A stretch of 33,871 bases of DNA, taken from CAYMFD01 sp964389475 (lineage in GTDB: Bacteria > Bacteroidota > Bacteroidia > Chitinophagales > Saprospiraceae). This document shows, in pieces, positions 10,601-17,232 of the stretch. The notes below the pieces were generated by a model. The model worked only from the letters and a program-made list of their open reading frames with translations, was not told where the DNA came from and did no database searches. The stretch is taken from contig CAYMFD010000029.1 of assembly GCA_964389475.1 (NCBI GenBank), forward strand, positions 1-33,871. Direction: 5' to 3'. Position 1 is the first letter of the stretch, and every line of letters begins with the position of its first letter. The position numbers and the translations under genes were made by a program.

Positions 10601-11656
10601 CGTGTAGTCTCCCGTACAACTGTAAGGATCTGATGGGACCATAAAGTTATCCTGAGGAGCTGTAGCTAGAGGTCCTTGATTATCAACGACCTTTATTATT
10701 TGGTATCTCTCCTCTAGCTCACCAGTACACCAGTCTAGGACAGACCATCTACGCAATACTTTGAAGCTAGCCTCACATATTGTAAGTACTTGGTCGTCAA
10801 AAGTTGCATTAAGCTCGCAAAGTGAGTTATTAGGAAAAATAGGATTACCATCAGCTGTCATAGGAGCACCTGTCTCAACTACATCTGGGTATCCATTATT
10901 GGCAAAAGGCACACCATTATCGTCTACACCAGCACCATTATCCCATGATGGGAATGGAGTACTGATCGTACCACAATTGAGGCTGGCATTATTGCCTGGC
11001 GTGTCATCAAAGTTGAGCGGGAAGGTAATGTTATTGTTACCTATACGTCTAAATGCAACAATACGAGAGCATACATCTGACTGATTGCCACTAGCATCAG
11101 TCGCTCTGAACTGTACAGTCCTGATAGCAGAATAGGGCTGGTCGCAACCCATGTCTACGGTCACGTCGCTCAACGTCTCTAATGTAAAGTCGTCGCAATT
11201 CTCCACCACCACTGGGTTAGGTACAACAGCATTAGCGTAACACTCCACAAAGATTGTGTCAGCTACGCATACGATGGACGGAGGCAACTTATCCTCCACA
11301 GTAATAGTACCCCAGCAGCGGTTATTGTTGTCCGTGCGACGTACTTCGACCTCAAGGGTCATGCCTATATGAGCACTAGTAACCACAGGCTGAGCCATGG
11401 GTACACCACTTGGGCTTTTCAAAATTACTTGATACGGACAGGTAGAGGGACCTTCGCCTTCCAATATCATGGCAGGTGTGATGGTAACCTCACAGTCAGC
11501 GTCTAGCGATACTTGCACATTATTGTTGCAATTAAGCGGACACTGAGCCGAGACCGTACCGACTGCAAGCACCAAAACTAGTGCTGACAGAAAACTCAGC
11601 AACCCCGGTCGGGACTGACGAGCTTGTAGTCGATTTGTAAAATTCTCGATTTTCAT
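7616..11656 (-). CDS. HYR-repeat surface protein with dockerin-like and cohesin-like domains and T9SS type A sorting domain
   Basis: 1346 residues from the ATG at 11656, chosen because MKIENF starts a plausible long signal peptide ending at SAQ (36-38); an ATG at 11701 would add 15 non-signal residues. Most of the protein is Cys-rich HYR-like repeat (VEDKLPPSIVC, QDKIDPVIVCPDNITLECG). Residues ~942-997 look like a carboxypeptidase-regulatory/CnaB-type domain. At ~998-1112 is a dockerin-like region: a degenerate first repeat ending NGVSTLDLVLIQRHIIG, a better second repeat (ADINKSESVTGADVVELRRL), and a final GDVNAS. A cohesin-like domain follows at ~1130-1255, then a type A sorting domain (1264-1346, starting MQNSPNPF). 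It is probably a surface structural or adhesive protein that can dock to cohesins. Its neighbour at 4201-7326 has three cohesin-like domains. A terminator follows. Confidence 0.88.
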   Translation of the reverse strand: MKIENFTNRLQARQSRPGLLSFLSALVLVLAVGTVSAQCPLNCNNNVQVSLDADCEVTITPAMILEGEGPSTCPYQVILKSPSGVPMAQPVVTSAHIGMTLEVEVRRTDNNNRCWGTITVEDKLPPSIVCVADTIFVECYANAVVPNPVVVENCDDFTLETLSDVTVDMGCDQPYSAIRTVQFRATDASGNQSDVCSRIVAFRRIGNNNITFPLNFDDTPGNNASLNCGTISTPFPSWDNGAGVDDNGVPFANNGYPDVVETGAPMTADGNPIFPNNSLCELNATFDDQVLTICEASFKVLRRWSVLDWCTGELEERYQIIKVVDNQGPLATAPQDNFMVPSDPYSCTGDYTVQDPIVSFECGTWTYTVGYLLADATGGAPINGLYIDDNVMTVGPQRYVIRDLPVGQTWIRYTLTDGCGNTSFAFTEVIVMDDVPPVPVCDQNTVVTLTSDGVARIKALTFDDLSHDNCTPVQFDARRMTNGCGAGTGFGEFVEFCCTDVGQEIMVELRVWDDANGNGIYGDEISVFFDQNGSGVLGDIVNGEEDLELRVSDNFNTCMVNVTVQDKIDPVIVCPDNITLECGQDPFDMSITGQAVGVDNCGTANITNTPSGSLDQCGVGTITRRFVITDGGGRFDDCTQRITVVNNNPFDFNDPNDLRWPRDRDLTGCQRSDIDPSQTGEPIIGDDACSLVATTFNDQTFEFVDSACFKIIRTWTVIDWCQFDQNGSGRGMDQYVQIIKLNNSNEPDFVSCPTTTQEFCIIGDDCIGEVELTISAEDDCTPASDLVYSYAIDADNNGSIDIRGSGNDATRDLPTGTHSITWTVEDMCGNTNTCSYNFIVKDCKKPTPYCRSQINTVVMPSTNQISIWAIDYDLGSTDNCDGPLQFSFSSNTSQTSLTFDCTQLGINDIELWVTDQAGNQDFCSVRIDIQSNGDCNGSTPAGIGGRVANEGDQEVAEVMVALEAMSNSEMKYYVTATDGRFAFADLADSQYKISAERDDYHGNGVSTLDLVLIQRHIIGLSPLNTPYKVIAADINKSESVTGADVVELRRLILGITDEYTNNTSWRFIDADHQHFDPASPWPVRDFINVTNSSQPQLEEDMVAVKIGDVNASHRVNITSRDQDLDSRGAADVTLAIDDNAYTAGDLVSVPFYATSTGMSYGYQFTLEYDASTMTYVDASGLSSEHIHQVEPGVLSIAFDAAQGINVSESDELFAINFEADNNVRLSNALSVTSTVTKAELYDDAFNVKSLGLEVRGSASEITLMQNSPNPFSDETYISFSLPEAMTATISVFDVTGKVVKQYNDTYNAGVNTVTVTADELGVQGLLYYQLQAEGFKATKKMILINN

Positions 11657-11800
11657 GTGATAAAAACGGTTTTTGTTGTACATAAAATAAAATAGTAACA
11701 ATACCGTCCAGTCTCATCAAGACTTGAAATTCTTAAGGTTAGACATGCTGTAAATCTGGGGGATTACGTCTAAAGCCTCTGCTTATTTATCGTGTAGCAA

Positions 11801-12478
11801 CTAGTCCACTAACTGGAACTCAATTGCAAGTTTTACTAAGTTTACTGTACTGTGCACACCGAGTTTGCGCATCATATTCTTACGGTGTACTCCTACAGTC
11901 TGATCACTTATGTATAGCTCAGCAGCTATTTGTTTGTTGTTTTTAGCTTGAGCTATAAGCGACAGGATCTCCTGCTCACGTTTAGTCAGTTTCTCCTTTA
12001 TCGTGTACCTATCTTCATATACCGTGCCATTTGCATCTTCCTTCATCACAGACACTATCCCATTAGCCGGAGGCGTAATATGTAAACCCTTACCCAAGTA
12101 AGTATTACCAGCTAAAACATCATCTATCGCTTGGTATAATTCTTTTAAAGAATCTGTCTTTAGCAGGTAGCCATCTGCGCCTTTCTTGAGGGATTCCTTG
12201 ACTAGTTTGGTCTTACTATACCTAGTAAGGACGACAATCTTAATAGACTTACTACGTCTGCGAAGTAGCGGTATGAGGTCCAGACCATCTATATCTAGTA
12301 GGTTTAGATCCATGATGAGCAGGTCTATCTCCTCCTCTAGGTCCACATCTAGCACATCGTTACCACCCTGGTAAGTATCGACGATCAGTAGATCGTCGCG
12401 CTGATCAGAGAGGGTAGCCGCAAGGCACTCCCTGAAGATGGTTTCGTGATCGATGATAAGTGTAGAGATATAATCCAT
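11801..12478 (-). CDS. NarL/LuxR-family response regulator (orphan)
   Basis: A 225-residue two-component response regulator. The receiver domain (~1-120) has the phosphoacceptor Asp57 (LLIMDLNLL), Thr85 and Lys107 (GYLLKTD). The usual acidic pair near residue 10 is reduced to one residue: IIDHETIF where NarL proteins have VDDH. The C-terminal LuxR-type helix-turn-helix (~165-222) begins LTKREQEILSLIAQ and contains NNKQIAAELYISDQTVGVHRKNMMRKLGV, so it binds DNA. No sensor kinase is encoded in the window, so its partner must be elsewhere. It lies upstream of the giant surface-protein gene on the same strand, 145 bases away, and might control the surface genes; that is speculation. Confidence 0.9.
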   Translation of the reverse strand: MDYISTLIIDHETIFRECLAATLSDQRDDLLIVDTYQGGNDVLDVDLEEEIDLLIMDLNLLDIDGLDLIPLLRRRSKSIKIVVLTRYSKTKLVKESLKKGADGYLLKTDSLKELYQAIDDVLAGNTYLGKGLHITPPANGIVSVMKEDANGTVYEDRYTIKEKLTKREQEILSLIAQAKNNKQIAAELYISDQTVGVHRKNMMRKLGVHSTVNLVKLAIEFQLVD

Positions 12479-12806
12479 ATAGTAATCTGCTGCTCACCTC
12501 AATAGAGAGAGGCGATGTACCATGTGCAAAAGGAGTGCCAAGTGATCGATCAGCCTAGGCAGCAGAAGGAAAAGCGCTGTTATTATCTCGAGCGAGTTCA
12601 TGATATAGAACCCTGCTCGTAAGCTTAACTATTGGAAATAAATAAGACCCTTAAACCCAGCGAATACTGACAATGCTGAGCAGTAGTTACACTTTAAACA
12701 TCGTTGTGTTGCCCGCACAGCTTTAAATAGGAATGCCTTGCAAACACTAAAAACCGAGCAGATAGTAGGTGAATGGAATAGTAACGCTGCCGCAAAGGCA
12801 CATACA
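12479..12806. other. 328-base intergenic region without recognisable features
   Basis: This gap lies between the response regulator start and the stop of the two-TM protein gene. I found no exact TAnnTTTG box on either strand, no strong hairpin with a T run, and no credible coding frame. A short minus-strand frame that enters from the neighbouring gene's end has no family features. It must contain the response regulator's promoter if that gene has its own, but I cannot place it. Confidence 0.5.
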
Positions 12807-13454
12807 CTACTTAGGCGCAATATGGCGACGGACATCAAGCAGGGCGGCCAGCTTAATCGTTAGCTCATTACCTACTAGCAAGACCACACACCCTACGAGC
12901 ATACCTACAGATAAACCATGAGCCCAGGAATAGTACGCTGGGTAGAATGGCTCTACAACTAGACTAGACATCAACAAACCGACAGCACCGAAGAAAAAAG
13001 TAAGCACACTCACCGCCTTTGTTACTTGGTACCAGCGCCTATCACACCGTAACCTACACTGGTATAGTAAGGCCTGGGCATCAGGATAGTCGGCATCTAT
13101 GCGCAGTAGCTGACTGGTGATCGTCTCACAATCACGTAGCTGCCACAGATTATAGTAACTAGCTGCTTTTTTGAATAGTAGATCACAGAACAGGTCATTG
13201 CTATAGCCGCCCACATTCTCAATCACTACATACTCTATGAGGCTATCTACCCCATCGAGAAATCTCTGATACTTACCGATCTCAAATAAGGCGCCATGGT
13301 AGTCGAGAAGCACACTCATCCTCTCAGCTGCACTGAGTGAGGCAAATAGCTGACAGTTTTCGTCATAAAAGCGAACTCGCTCCCGATACGCATCAGGCTC
13401 TAGACGCTGATACGCTTGATAAACTGCCATGCTACCCTCTTGCTGAAGACTCAT
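12807..13454 (-). CDS. Unknown membrane protein, helical-repeat-like N-terminus and two TM helices
   Basis: 215 residues with no signal peptide. Residues ~10-140 look alpha-helical and weakly TPR-like (YHGALFEIGKYQRFLDGV, KAASYYNLWQLRDCE, LRIDADYPDAQALLYQC). Two membrane segments follow at ~147-167 and ~179-197, and the protein ends in a short basic tail (VRRHIAPK). The helical part would therefore be cytoplasmic if the first TM runs outward. No family is recognised. It starts 84 bases after the DUF6702 gene on the same strand, so cotranscription is possible. An internal Met at residue 9 is an alternative start. Confidence 0.75.
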   Translation of the reverse strand: MSLQQEGSMAVYQAYQRLEPDAYRERVRFYDENCQLFASLSAAERMSVLLDYHGALFEIGKYQRFLDGVDSLIEYVVIENVGGYSNDLFCDLLFKKAASYYNLWQLRDCETITSQLLRIDADYPDAQALLYQCRLRCDRRWYQVTKAVSVLTFFFGAVGLLMSSLVVEPFYPAYYSWAHGLSVGMLVGCVVLLVGNELTIKLAALLDVRRHIAPK

Positions 13455-13538
13455 AAATGTATGATCCAGTATTACTTACGAAATTAGGATATACAAGTGA
13501 AAAGTAAAAGGGTACAGTTATGTTTAACAAGCAAGAAG

Positions 13539-14024
13539 CTACCGCTCAAGCTTGACACTAGGCTGACCCGCATGCAATAGTACGTGCTGCTTACGACCAT
13601 CTATGCGTATATCACATATCGACTGCTGATCATCAAATAGATCAAATAATACCGTCTGCCCAAAATCGTATGCATCAAGCGGAGCTATCGCCGACTCGAG
13701 ATAAAAATAAGCGGCCTGCATATCGTCTGACAGCTCCCGGCCTATAAGTTGCCAGCCCAGACTATCCGCTAAGCCAGACAGGTAGATGTGCTCTCTGAGA
13801 TAGGACATCACGAGTACGTCTGCGGCACCAGCCTCTGTAGGGGTAAACAGTTGTAGATCTATAGAATCAGATAGTACCGCCTCAAGATCATCGAGAAATA
13901 TATGTACCGACAACTGTGCAACTCCCTCCGACGTATCGATCTCTAGCTCTGTGAGGGAGATATGTATATCGTGGACAGGCAGTACACTGATCAATAAATA
14001 AAACACAACAGTCAGCGATTTCAT
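13539..14024 (-). CDS. DUF6702 family secreted protein
   Basis: 161 residues with an N-terminal signal sequence (MKSLTVVFYLLISVLPV). The pattern HDIHISLTELEIDTSEGVAQ, then VHIFLDDLEAVL, matches the start of DUF6702, a Bacteroidota family of periplasmic proteins of unknown function (they begin HPxYVSVTEIExN ... KIFTDDFExAL). Homologues are often found beside M1-family peptidases, but none is here; an M43 metalloprotease gene is transcribed divergently, 240 bases away. Five bases before the ATG there is a one-mismatch -7 box (TATCATTG, minus strand). The family call rests on remembered motif similarity, not a search. Confidence 0.72.
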   Translation of the reverse strand: MKSLTVVFYLLISVLPVHDIHISLTELEIDTSEGVAQLSVHIFLDDLEAVLSDSIDLQLFTPTEAGAADVLVMSYLREHIYLSGLADSLGWQLIGRELSDDMQAAYFYLESAIAPLDAYDFGQTVLFDLFDDQQSICDIRIDGRKQHVLLHAGQPSVKLER

Positions 14025-14226
14025 AATTGCAATGATACTGGAGAATTACGTCTCATGCATGAGAGCATACAGCATTGATACGATACCAGGTGCTTCTCAG
14101 CTATTTTGGTGGATGGCGTGGCCTCCCGAATCGACCACCCTCGATGTCTGTCGCGAAGACTCCGTAATCCTGAGCAATGATCTCCACCCTCTGCGGCACT
14201 ATGACACCACTCTTATCAGCTTTGGC

Positions 14227-14234
14227 TATCTTTG
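14227..14234 (+). promoter_or_regulatory. -7 promoter box of the M43 protease operon
   Basis: TATCTTTG matches the Bacteroidota -7 consensus TAnnTTTG and lies 30 bases before the chosen ATG of the protease gene, predicting a ~23-base leader. No TTG was seen at -33, so activity may be weak or need help. Confidence 0.45.
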
Positions 14235-14264
14235 GTGGACATCTTAACAAAAACATCGAAGGTT

Positions 14265-15773
14265 ATGAAGTACAGTCTAGTCGTCGTCCTACTACTAGTG
14301 ACAGGTCTGCTATCAGCGCAGGAAGCACTACACCCCTGCGGGACTGCCCCCGTAAAGAGTCCTTGGCTGACCAAATATCAAAGCAACCCTAGTGGTTACG
14401 ACACCAAGCACGCTGACCTCCTCTACGTACCCATTGCCATCAATATCGTTGCCGGCGACCAAGGCCAGAGTATGATTAATGAGGCAAAACTCTACGCATC
14501 GATCCTGCAGCTTAACGAAGATTTTGAAGCTAGTGATATGCAGTTTTTTCTGCGCAAGCCCGTGGACTACATTTTAAACACAGAATGGGCCAACCATCAA
14601 GACGTACTGACAGGTGCCGACATGATGTTTGCCAATAATATAGACGACGCTATCAACTGCTACTTCTGTCCCGTAGCCGCTAATAACTGCGGTTACAACC
14701 TACCCTACGCTGGCGTTGCTGTTGCCAACAACTGCAGTGGTGAGGACGACCATACGTGGGCTCACGAGATAGGCCACAACCTCTCGCTACCCCACCCTTT
14801 CCTAGGATGGGAGGGTAATGTAGACTGTGGCAATCTACGCGACTGGCTCACCCCAGCACAGACTAGCAATACATACGACTACACCTTCTTTCAAGATACC
14901 CTCATTAGAGATACCCTCATCATTGACACTGCGCTAGTAGAGTTAGTCGATGGTAGTAACTGTCTGATCGCTGCCGATGGATTTTGCGATACACCACCAG
15001 ACTACCTGCCATGTAGATGGACTTGCAATGGAGATGGCACCAGCCCGGTCACACAAATAGATCCGAGTGGAGCATCATTCAATAGTGACGGCTCACTCAT
15101 TATGTCATACTCGCTAGATGTATGTCAGGCGAGATTTTCTGATGATCAGATCGGTGCTATGCGAGCCAATCTCGTAGACGAGAAACCCGGCCACCTTACC
15201 AATACAGATCGGCCAGATGACATCGTCGAAGGCAGCCCCACACCGATCACGCCAGTCGATGGCGTAGAGGTCAATGCAGCTGAGGTCTACCTAGAATGGG
15301 AGCCCGTACCCAATGCCATGTTCTACCTAGTAGAGGCGAGTTTTAGAGAGGCATTTACCTCTTATCAATTTGACACAATAGTAAGTGGTACATCGTGCTT
15401 TGCGAGTTTTAACCGACTCCTCGACCGTACCTACTACTGGCGAGTGCGACCATTTACTACCCACCAGTTTGACTATGAGTACGGGCCACTAGGCACATTT
15501 ACACCTACAGAGATCAGCGTAGACACGGATGAGACAATAGCTGACCCGCTGATGTCTATCGGCCAGACCATCATTACTGGAGGCCGCCTATCTGTAGCCG
15601 CTACTCGTGATCTAGATATCATGATTGTAAGTAGTAGTGGTCATGCCGTTCACAAGTCATCGCTCAGGCCCGGTCATAACGCAGTACCGCTGGATCACCT
15701 ACCGTCTGGCGTGTATATCGCTACAGCTACCGACGGACGATCACAGCAAAGCAGTAAGATCGTAATCCCTTAA
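14265..15773 (+). CDS. Secreted M43-family (pappalysin-like) zinc metalloprotease with T9SS type A sorting domain
   Basis: 502 residues from the ATG at 14265, which starts the signal peptide MKYSLVVVLLLVTGLLSAQ; an upstream ATG at 14232 adds 11 residues and overlaps the promoter box. The zinc site is the metzincin motif HEIGHNLSLPH at residues 167-177 with catalytic Glu168, and the Met-turn is MSY at 280. Cysteines such as FCPVAANNC are typical of M43/PappA catalytic domains. A fibronectin-III-like stretch follows at ~320-420 (EVYLEWEPVPNAMFYLVEAS, YYWRVRP), then a type A sorting domain to the C-terminus (SSGHAVHKS ... LPSGVYIATATDG). It should be exported by T9SS and act on extracellular protein or peptides. 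Its stop overlaps the next gene's ATG. Confidence 0.92.
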   Translation: MKYSLVVVLLLVTGLLSAQEALHPCGTAPVKSPWLTKYQSNPSGYDTKHADLLYVPIAINIVAGDQGQSMINEAKLYASILQLNEDFEASDMQFFLRKPVDYILNTEWANHQDVLTGADMMFANNIDDAINCYFCPVAANNCGYNLPYAGVAVANNCSGEDDHTWAHEIGHNLSLPHPFLGWEGNVDCGNLRDWLTPAQTSNTYDYTFFQDTLIRDTLIIDTALVELVDGSNCLIAADGFCDTPPDYLPCRWTCNGDGTSPVTQIDPSGASFNSDGSLIMSYSLDVCQARFSDDQIGAMRANLVDEKPGHLTNTDRPDDIVEGSPTPITPVDGVEVNAAEVYLEWEPVPNAMFYLVEASFREAFTSYQFDTIVSGTSCFASFNRLLDRTYYWRVRPFTTHQFDYEYGPLGTFTPTEISVDTDETIADPLMSIGQTIITGGRLSVAATRDLDIMIVSSSGHAVHKSSLRPGHNAVPLDHLPSGVYIATATDGRSQQSSKIVIP

Positions 15774-16231
15774 TGACAGAGGACCCTCAAGTGAGCCGCT
15801 ACCTCCATGCCTTGCGCAAGGAAGACAGTGCCAGCGTACATCAAACTATCGTGCCGATACACAAGGAGGTCTTCGCTAAGACAGACTGCCTAGCCTGTGG
15901 TGCTTGCTGCAAAGGAGCACCGCCTATCGTCACCAAGTCAGATGCTAAGCGGATCGCCAAAGCACTAGACATGCCTCCTAAGACGTTTATAAAGCGCTAC
16001 CTAGTGGCGGATTATGATGGCAGCCTGATGATGAATGGCGTACCCTGTACTTTCCTAGGTAGTGACAACCGCTGCAGTATATACGAGGTACGACCTACAG
16101 CCTGCAGGGGATATCCACATACGGATGATCCAGACTTTAGTCGTCGGCCTAGGCTCAACTCTATTAATACCACCATCTGCCCTGCTGCACAAGAGATCGT
16201 AGAGCAACTGATGAAAGCACTACCTCTATGA
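15773..16231 (+). CDS. YkgJ-family cysteine-cluster protein
   Basis: 152 residues, cytoplasmic, with the YkgJ/UPF0153 metal-binding cysteine cluster: CLACGACC (C39, C42, C45, C46), then C92, C101 in NRCSIYEVRPTACRGYPH, C111 and C136. The family is thought to bind zinc or an iron-sulfur cluster; its exact role is unknown. The ATG overlaps the stop of the protease gene by one base (TAATG), and its TGA overlaps the next gene's ATG (ATGA), so translation of the three genes is probably coupled. The association with a secreted protease is unusual and may not be functional. Confidence 0.9.
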   Translation: MTEDPQVSRYLHALRKEDSASVHQTIVPIHKEVFAKTDCLACGACCKGAPPIVTKSDAKRIAKALDMPPKTFIKRYLVADYDGSLMMNGVPCTFLGSDNRCSIYEVRPTACRGYPHTDDPDFSRRPRLNSINTTICPAAQEIVEQLMKALPL

Positions 16232-17232
16232 AAAAAAGTCTTTTGGTTATCATAATCATCCTAAGCGTACTGGCAATCATCTATGCGCTAGGACCCCGTG
16301 TCAGCTACAAAGAGCCCCTACAGGCTACGACGAGTAAGCTACCTGTAGGCCTCAATACCGTAGCGTCTTACGTACAAGATCGAGAAGAAAAGTTACCTAA
16401 GCTCAAGACTGGTAATCAAGCTAGGGTCGTATGGGCAGATAGTGCGGCTACACCTACAGAGTACGTATTGCTCTACCTACATGGATTTAGTGCTAGTCAA
16501 GAGGAAGGAGCCCCACTACACACAGATATCGCCGAGCGATACGGCATGAACCTCTACCTCAGTCGCCTCATCGACCATGGACGCCTAGATAGTAACACGT
16601 TTAAAGGTATCACTCCAGCGGACTTCGTCAAAAGCGCCTGGGAAGAGCTCGCCATAGCGCAGACACTCGGCGAAAAGGTGATAATTATGAGCTGTAGTAC
16701 AGGCAGCACCTTATCAGCGTATATGGCCGCACAGCCAGGCAGCAACATACATAGTCAGATCATGTATAGTCCTAATATCGATGTATACGACCCTACAGCC
16801 GAGCTACTTCTATACCCCTGGGCGAAGGAGATCATGGATGTAGTCATAGGTGGTGACTACCGATCTATCGACTATCCACCTGCCGCTGCAGCCCACTGGA
16901 CGCCAGTCTACCACACCGATGGTATTGTAGCTCTCAAGCACCTACTGGAGCAGACGATGACGGATGAGACATTCGCAGCCATCACACAGCCCCTATTTAT
17001 GGGCTACTATTATAAAAGCGAAGAAGAGCAAGACATGGTCGTCTCTGTAGAGGAGATGCTAGGCTTTTATGACAAGGTAGGCACTGAGGCTAGTCAGAAG
17101 GTAAAGGTTGCCTTCGCAAATGCAGGTCACCATGTCATCTCTAGCCATGTCATGTCATCAGATGTAGATGGGGTACGTCGCGAGACGGTCGACTTTATCG
17201 AAAACGTACTTAAGATCGCTCCTAAAAAGTAG
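16228..17232 (+). CDS. Membrane-anchored or secreted alpha/beta hydrolase
   Basis: 334 residues. An N-terminal hydrophobic segment (LLVIIIILSVLAIIYAL) anchors or exports it. Key elements are the oxyanion-hole motif LYLHGFSAS near residue 85, a nucleophile elbow SCSTG with Ser157, an acid Asp269 (EEEQDMVV), and His301/302 (AGHHVISSH). The elbow has Ser where the GxSxG motif normally has the first Gly. The substrate is unknown; esterase or lipase activity is likely. It overlaps the YkgJ gene by four bases. Its 3' end overlaps the convergent outer-membrane protein gene by 11 bases. Confidence 0.88.
   Translation: MKKSLLVIIIILSVLAIIYALGPRVSYKEPLQATTSKLPVGLNTVASYVQDREEKLPKLKTGNQARVVWADSAATPTEYVLLYLHGFSASQEEGAPLHTDIAERYGMNLYLSRLIDHGRLDSNTFKGITPADFVKSAWEELAIAQTLGEKVIIMSCSTGSTLSAYMAAQPGSNIHSQIMYSPNIDVYDPTAELLLYPWAKEIMDVVIGGDYRSIDYPPAAAAHWTPVYHTDGIVALKHLLEQTMTDETFAAITQPLFMGYYYKSEEEQDMVVSVEEMLGFYDKVGTEASQKVKVAFANAGHHVISSHVMSSDVDGVRRETVDFIENVLKIAPKK

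Noticed and set aside
12629..12838. A 69-codon minus-strand frame overlapping the end of the two-TM protein gene
   Set aside because: No family features; it overlaps the better-supported gene at 12807-13454 and has no promoter box.
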